DNA from: Bacillota bacterium
GTDB lineage: Bacteria > Bacillota_A > Clostridia > Lachnospirales > Lachnospiraceae
Direction: 5' to 3'
Assembly (NCBI GenBank): GCA_023443625.1
Contig: JAEZTQ010000014.1
Coordinates: 26,524-90,523 of the forward strand
Length of the DNA: 64,000 nt
Made by a program: the position numbers and the translations under genes. Shown piece after piece: positions 61,897-64,000 of this stretch. How positions within the stretch are numbered: the first letter of the stretch is position 1; each line of letters begins with the position of its first letter. The notes beneath the pieces were generated by a model. It ran no database searches, was not told the DNA's origin, and was given only the letters and a program-made list of their open reading frames with translations.

Positions 61897-63639
61897 CTAA
61901 AATAAGCATTCAATTGTCATTGGTTTAATATCTTTATCCGAAACAACATGAATATGAGGAAAATCTTTCTTAAGCTTTATCATATTGCTTTTATTATGGC
62001 CTATAACCTGTGACAAATCTTTTGGATTGCATAGGATTTTTATATTTGCATCTTTCGTTAGGAGAGAGGCCTGTTTACTTAATTTGTTTTCTATATGATC
62101 TAAGAAATAAGCACTTTCTACAAGCTGACGAAAGGCTGGATGGAAGGGGCCATATAGGACTTCCTTTCCTTCGGCAATAAGATCAGTGGGCTGTAGACCC
62201 ATTCTAATGACAGGTATTTGCATGTTAATAAATACCTGATACATTTCCTTTGTCCAATCAACAGCTTCTTCCAGAGATAAAGGAATGTATTGTCCTTGCC
62301 TACAAAGCTCCAATAAGTTAGTTTCCTTAATCACAAGGGTAGGATAGATACGAACACAATCAGGCTTTAATAAAGCAGTGAGCTTTGAAGATAGAATAGC
62401 CCGTTCTTTGGTATCTCCTGGCAGGCCTACCATTAACTGAATTCCCAATCGAAAGCCATAGGCTTTAATTAATCCAACTGCTTTATAGACATGAGAAATT
62501 TGATGCCCTCGGTTGGAAGCCTTAAGCACCTCCTCATCAATGGATTGAACTCCAAGCTCTATGATATCTACCTCATATAATTTTAATCTATCAAGAATGT
62601 CCTCATTAATATAATCCGGTCTCGTTGATAAGCGAATGGCTTTTATTTTACCTGCCTTCTTATATTCAAAAGCTAAACTAAGGTATTTTTCCTGAAGCCT
62701 TTGGTCAATACCAGTAAAGCTTCCACCGAAGAAAGCAAGTTCAATATAGGTCTTATCATCCAATGTGGAATAGTAGGTATCAATCTGCTCGGTTACCTCC
62801 TGGAGGGACATTGCTTTGTTCTTAGAGGTAATCTTTCTCTGATTACAAAACACACAATCATTGGGACAGCCTTCATGTGATATAAAGATTGGAATATTGA
62901 CATGTTTTCCATAGGGTGTACTCACCTGAGGTTTGCTTTCTTGATGCTTAAAGACAAGGATGGAGCCAATATCTGTTAAGGGAAAATCCTTAAAATAAAT
63001 AAGCTCTTTCTGTGCTGCTTCTAGGAAGGAGGCAATCTCTATAAAGTCAGGATGCTTACTTAAATCTCCATGGAATACCACAGTATCCTCAAACGTTCCA
63101 CTGGCACCTCCAAGGAAACCATAATCATAGCCTTCAAGTAATACATGTCCCTGCTGAATCAAAAGGATATTTATTTGGTTTTTTGCAACTTGATAGATGC
63201 CTTTATCACTTGTTATCAGAGCATCCTCATCCACTACAACAGTTGAACATTTTGTATAACCTTGTTTGACATGAGTTAAGGTCTTATGGGTATACTTGCT
63301 ATGGAGTAATATAAGAGGATCGGTGTAATCAAGATTATGGATTAAGAAATCCTTAGTGACTACTACATTATAGGGGATATCCTGGGGATAAATGCAATTT
63401 GGCTTTGAACTGCCAATTACATAGGGAATTCCCAGGGTATCTAATTGTTTAAAGATACTAAAGTGAGCATTTTCATCTATGATTAAGGTGTCATCAATAA
63501 TAGATATAACTAGATCCGGATGACTGCTAATTCTACTGTCAAATCTTTCATCCTTGGGAACAAGAATAACAGTTCCTTTGGTTTTCATATAGTCCATGAA
63601 TGCTTCATTCGCTAATTCAGATAGGAAAAATATATTCAT
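61897..63639 (-). CDS. DUF6873-like domain fused to an Elp3-like radical SAM protein
   Basis: 580 residues. Residues 1-235 form a DUF6873/pentein-like domain: GYTKCSTVVVDEDALITSDKGIYQVAKNQINILLIQQGHVLL, GYDYGFLGGASG and FPLTDIGSILVF. Residues about 245-580 are an Elp3-type radical SAM domain with the cluster motif CPNDCVFCNQRKIT, AFFGGSFTGID, RLSTRPDYI and LGVQSIDEEVLKASNRGH. It lacks the acetyltransferase domain of true Elp3, so it is probably an Elp3-like radical SAM protein of unknown reaction. In Clostridia these two parts are, as I recall, normally separate neighbouring genes. The fusion suggests a joint function. ATG 63639 has AAAGGACC-type leader sequence. Confidence 0.85.
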   Translation of the reverse strand: MNIFFLSELANEAFMDYMKTKGTVILVPKDERFDSRISSHPDLVISIIDDTLIIDENAHFSIFKQLDTLGIPYVIGSSKPNCIYPQDIPYNVVVTKDFLIHNLDYTDPLILLHSKYTHKTLTHVKQGYTKCSTVVVDEDALITSDKGIYQVAKNQINILLIQQGHVLLEGYDYGFLGGASGTFEDTVVFHGDLSKHPDFIEIASFLEAAQKELIYFKDFPLTDIGSILVFKHQESKPQVSTPYGKHVNIPIFISHEGCPNDCVFCNQRKITSKNKAMSLQEVTEQIDTYYSTLDDKTYIELAFFGGSFTGIDQRLQEKYLSLAFEYKKAGKIKAIRLSTRPDYINEDILDRLKLYEVDIIELGVQSIDEEVLKASNRGHQISHVYKAVGLIKAYGFRLGIQLMVGLPGDTKERAILSSKLTALLKPDCVRIYPTLVIKETNLLELCRQGQYIPLSLEEAVDWTKEMYQVFINMQIPVIRMGLQPTDLIAEGKEVLYGPFHPAFRQLVESAYFLDHIENKLSKQASLLTKDANIKILCNPKDLSQVIGHNKSNMIKLKKDFPHIHVVSDKDIKPMTIECLF

Positions 63640-64000
63640 CTGTCCAGGTCCTTTCTAGGTTATATATAAAAGCTACTATTATCCGAATACAAAGGATTTC
63701 ATAACTCCTTTGCCTTATATTGTATGAATACGGGATTAGGGTTTGAGCCAGCATAACACATAGCTACCCAAGATATATTAGTAGAAGTTATTTTAACATC
63801 TGGGATTTCGGATTCCATTATAACTTTTAATAATAATAGAAGTCAATGATTGTTGCAATTACCAGCATTACCAACCAGTACTGAAAGGTAAACTTCTTTG
63901 GATTTGCCTAATCTCAGCCAAATCAGCAATTGTGGATATCTTTTTACTGATTTGCGTTTTTACAGGCTAGTTATCCACATCACATAGGTAGACTTCTTCT
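63640..64000. other. Intergenic end of window with two DnaA-box-like sequences
   Basis: No coding frame is visible in the last 360 bases. TTATCCACA (63971-63979) matches the DnaA box exactly. TGTGGATAT (63931-63939) is a one-mismatch copy on the opposite strand. Two boxes alone do not define an origin. Confidence 0.4.

Overview
The window looks like the chromosome of a low-GC, spore-forming anaerobic Firmicute, most probably a Lachnospiraceae / Clostridium-phytofermentans-like organism. Indicators are the A+T-rich codon use, strong AGGAGG ribosome binding sites, a SpoVB-type flippase, one-subunit pyruvate:ferredoxin oxidoreductase (NifJ), an NfnAB-type transhydrogenase, an RqcH/NFACT protein and family types common in that group (DUF5688, DUF6873 plus radical SAM). 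The species call is inference from gene content only.

Region by region. 1-6574 is the right end of a decayed prophage or integrative element: the 3' part of a tail tape measure gene, a phage-type sigma factor, a truncated Rha-type regulator, two small helix-turn-helix proteins, then a two-gene membrane/DUF4868 cassette that resembles the Kiwa anti-phage system. The cassette sits behind two tandem promoters, one of which carries a LexA-type box. The element ends at a 3' fragment of a tRNA-Thr gene (6531-6574), the expected product of integration into a tRNA gene. 6575-20517 holds an ECF vitamin transporter S component with two palindromic operators, a 22-codon Arg/Cys-rich micro-ORF, an unknown membrane gene pair, DegV, an orphan SsuBC-type ABC importer, a DesKR-like two-component system, an isochorismatase-like hydrolase, an ABC-2 exporter (one ATPase, two permeases) and an EAL phosphodiesterase fused to a beta-helix-like domain.

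20895-33585: a radical-SAM/HhH protein and its TIGR03915-type partner lie behind a promoter bracketed by two LexA-like boxes, which suggests DNA-damage control. Then come a Gly-Thr repeat lipoprotein, a HAD-GNAT fusion, a CYTH protein, two tiny conserved proteins coupled to an HD-domain protein, NfnAB, a GGDEF-EAL protein, a YhhN-like membrane protein and a DUF5688 protein.

33586-51075 is mostly housekeeping: nifJ with a structured leader, tRNA-Arg(CCG), EcsC, two small Lachnospiraceae-type hypotheticals, RluF, LigA, MetA (probably acetyl-CoA specific), a PAS-GGDEF cyclase, SpoVB, and the IscR-NifS-NifU-MnmA iron-sulfur / tRNA thiolation operon. A short leader repeat recurs in front of several of these genes. 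51076-64000 contains an FtsX-type ABC transporter, a PHP phosphatase, RqcH, GdhA, an OmpR/HisKA two-component system and a DUF6873/Elp3-like radical SAM fusion. NifJ, NfnAB and GdhA link pyruvate oxidation, ferredoxin/NADPH balance and ammonium assimilation. Three separate cyclic-di-GMP enzymes suggest an elaborate second-messenger network.
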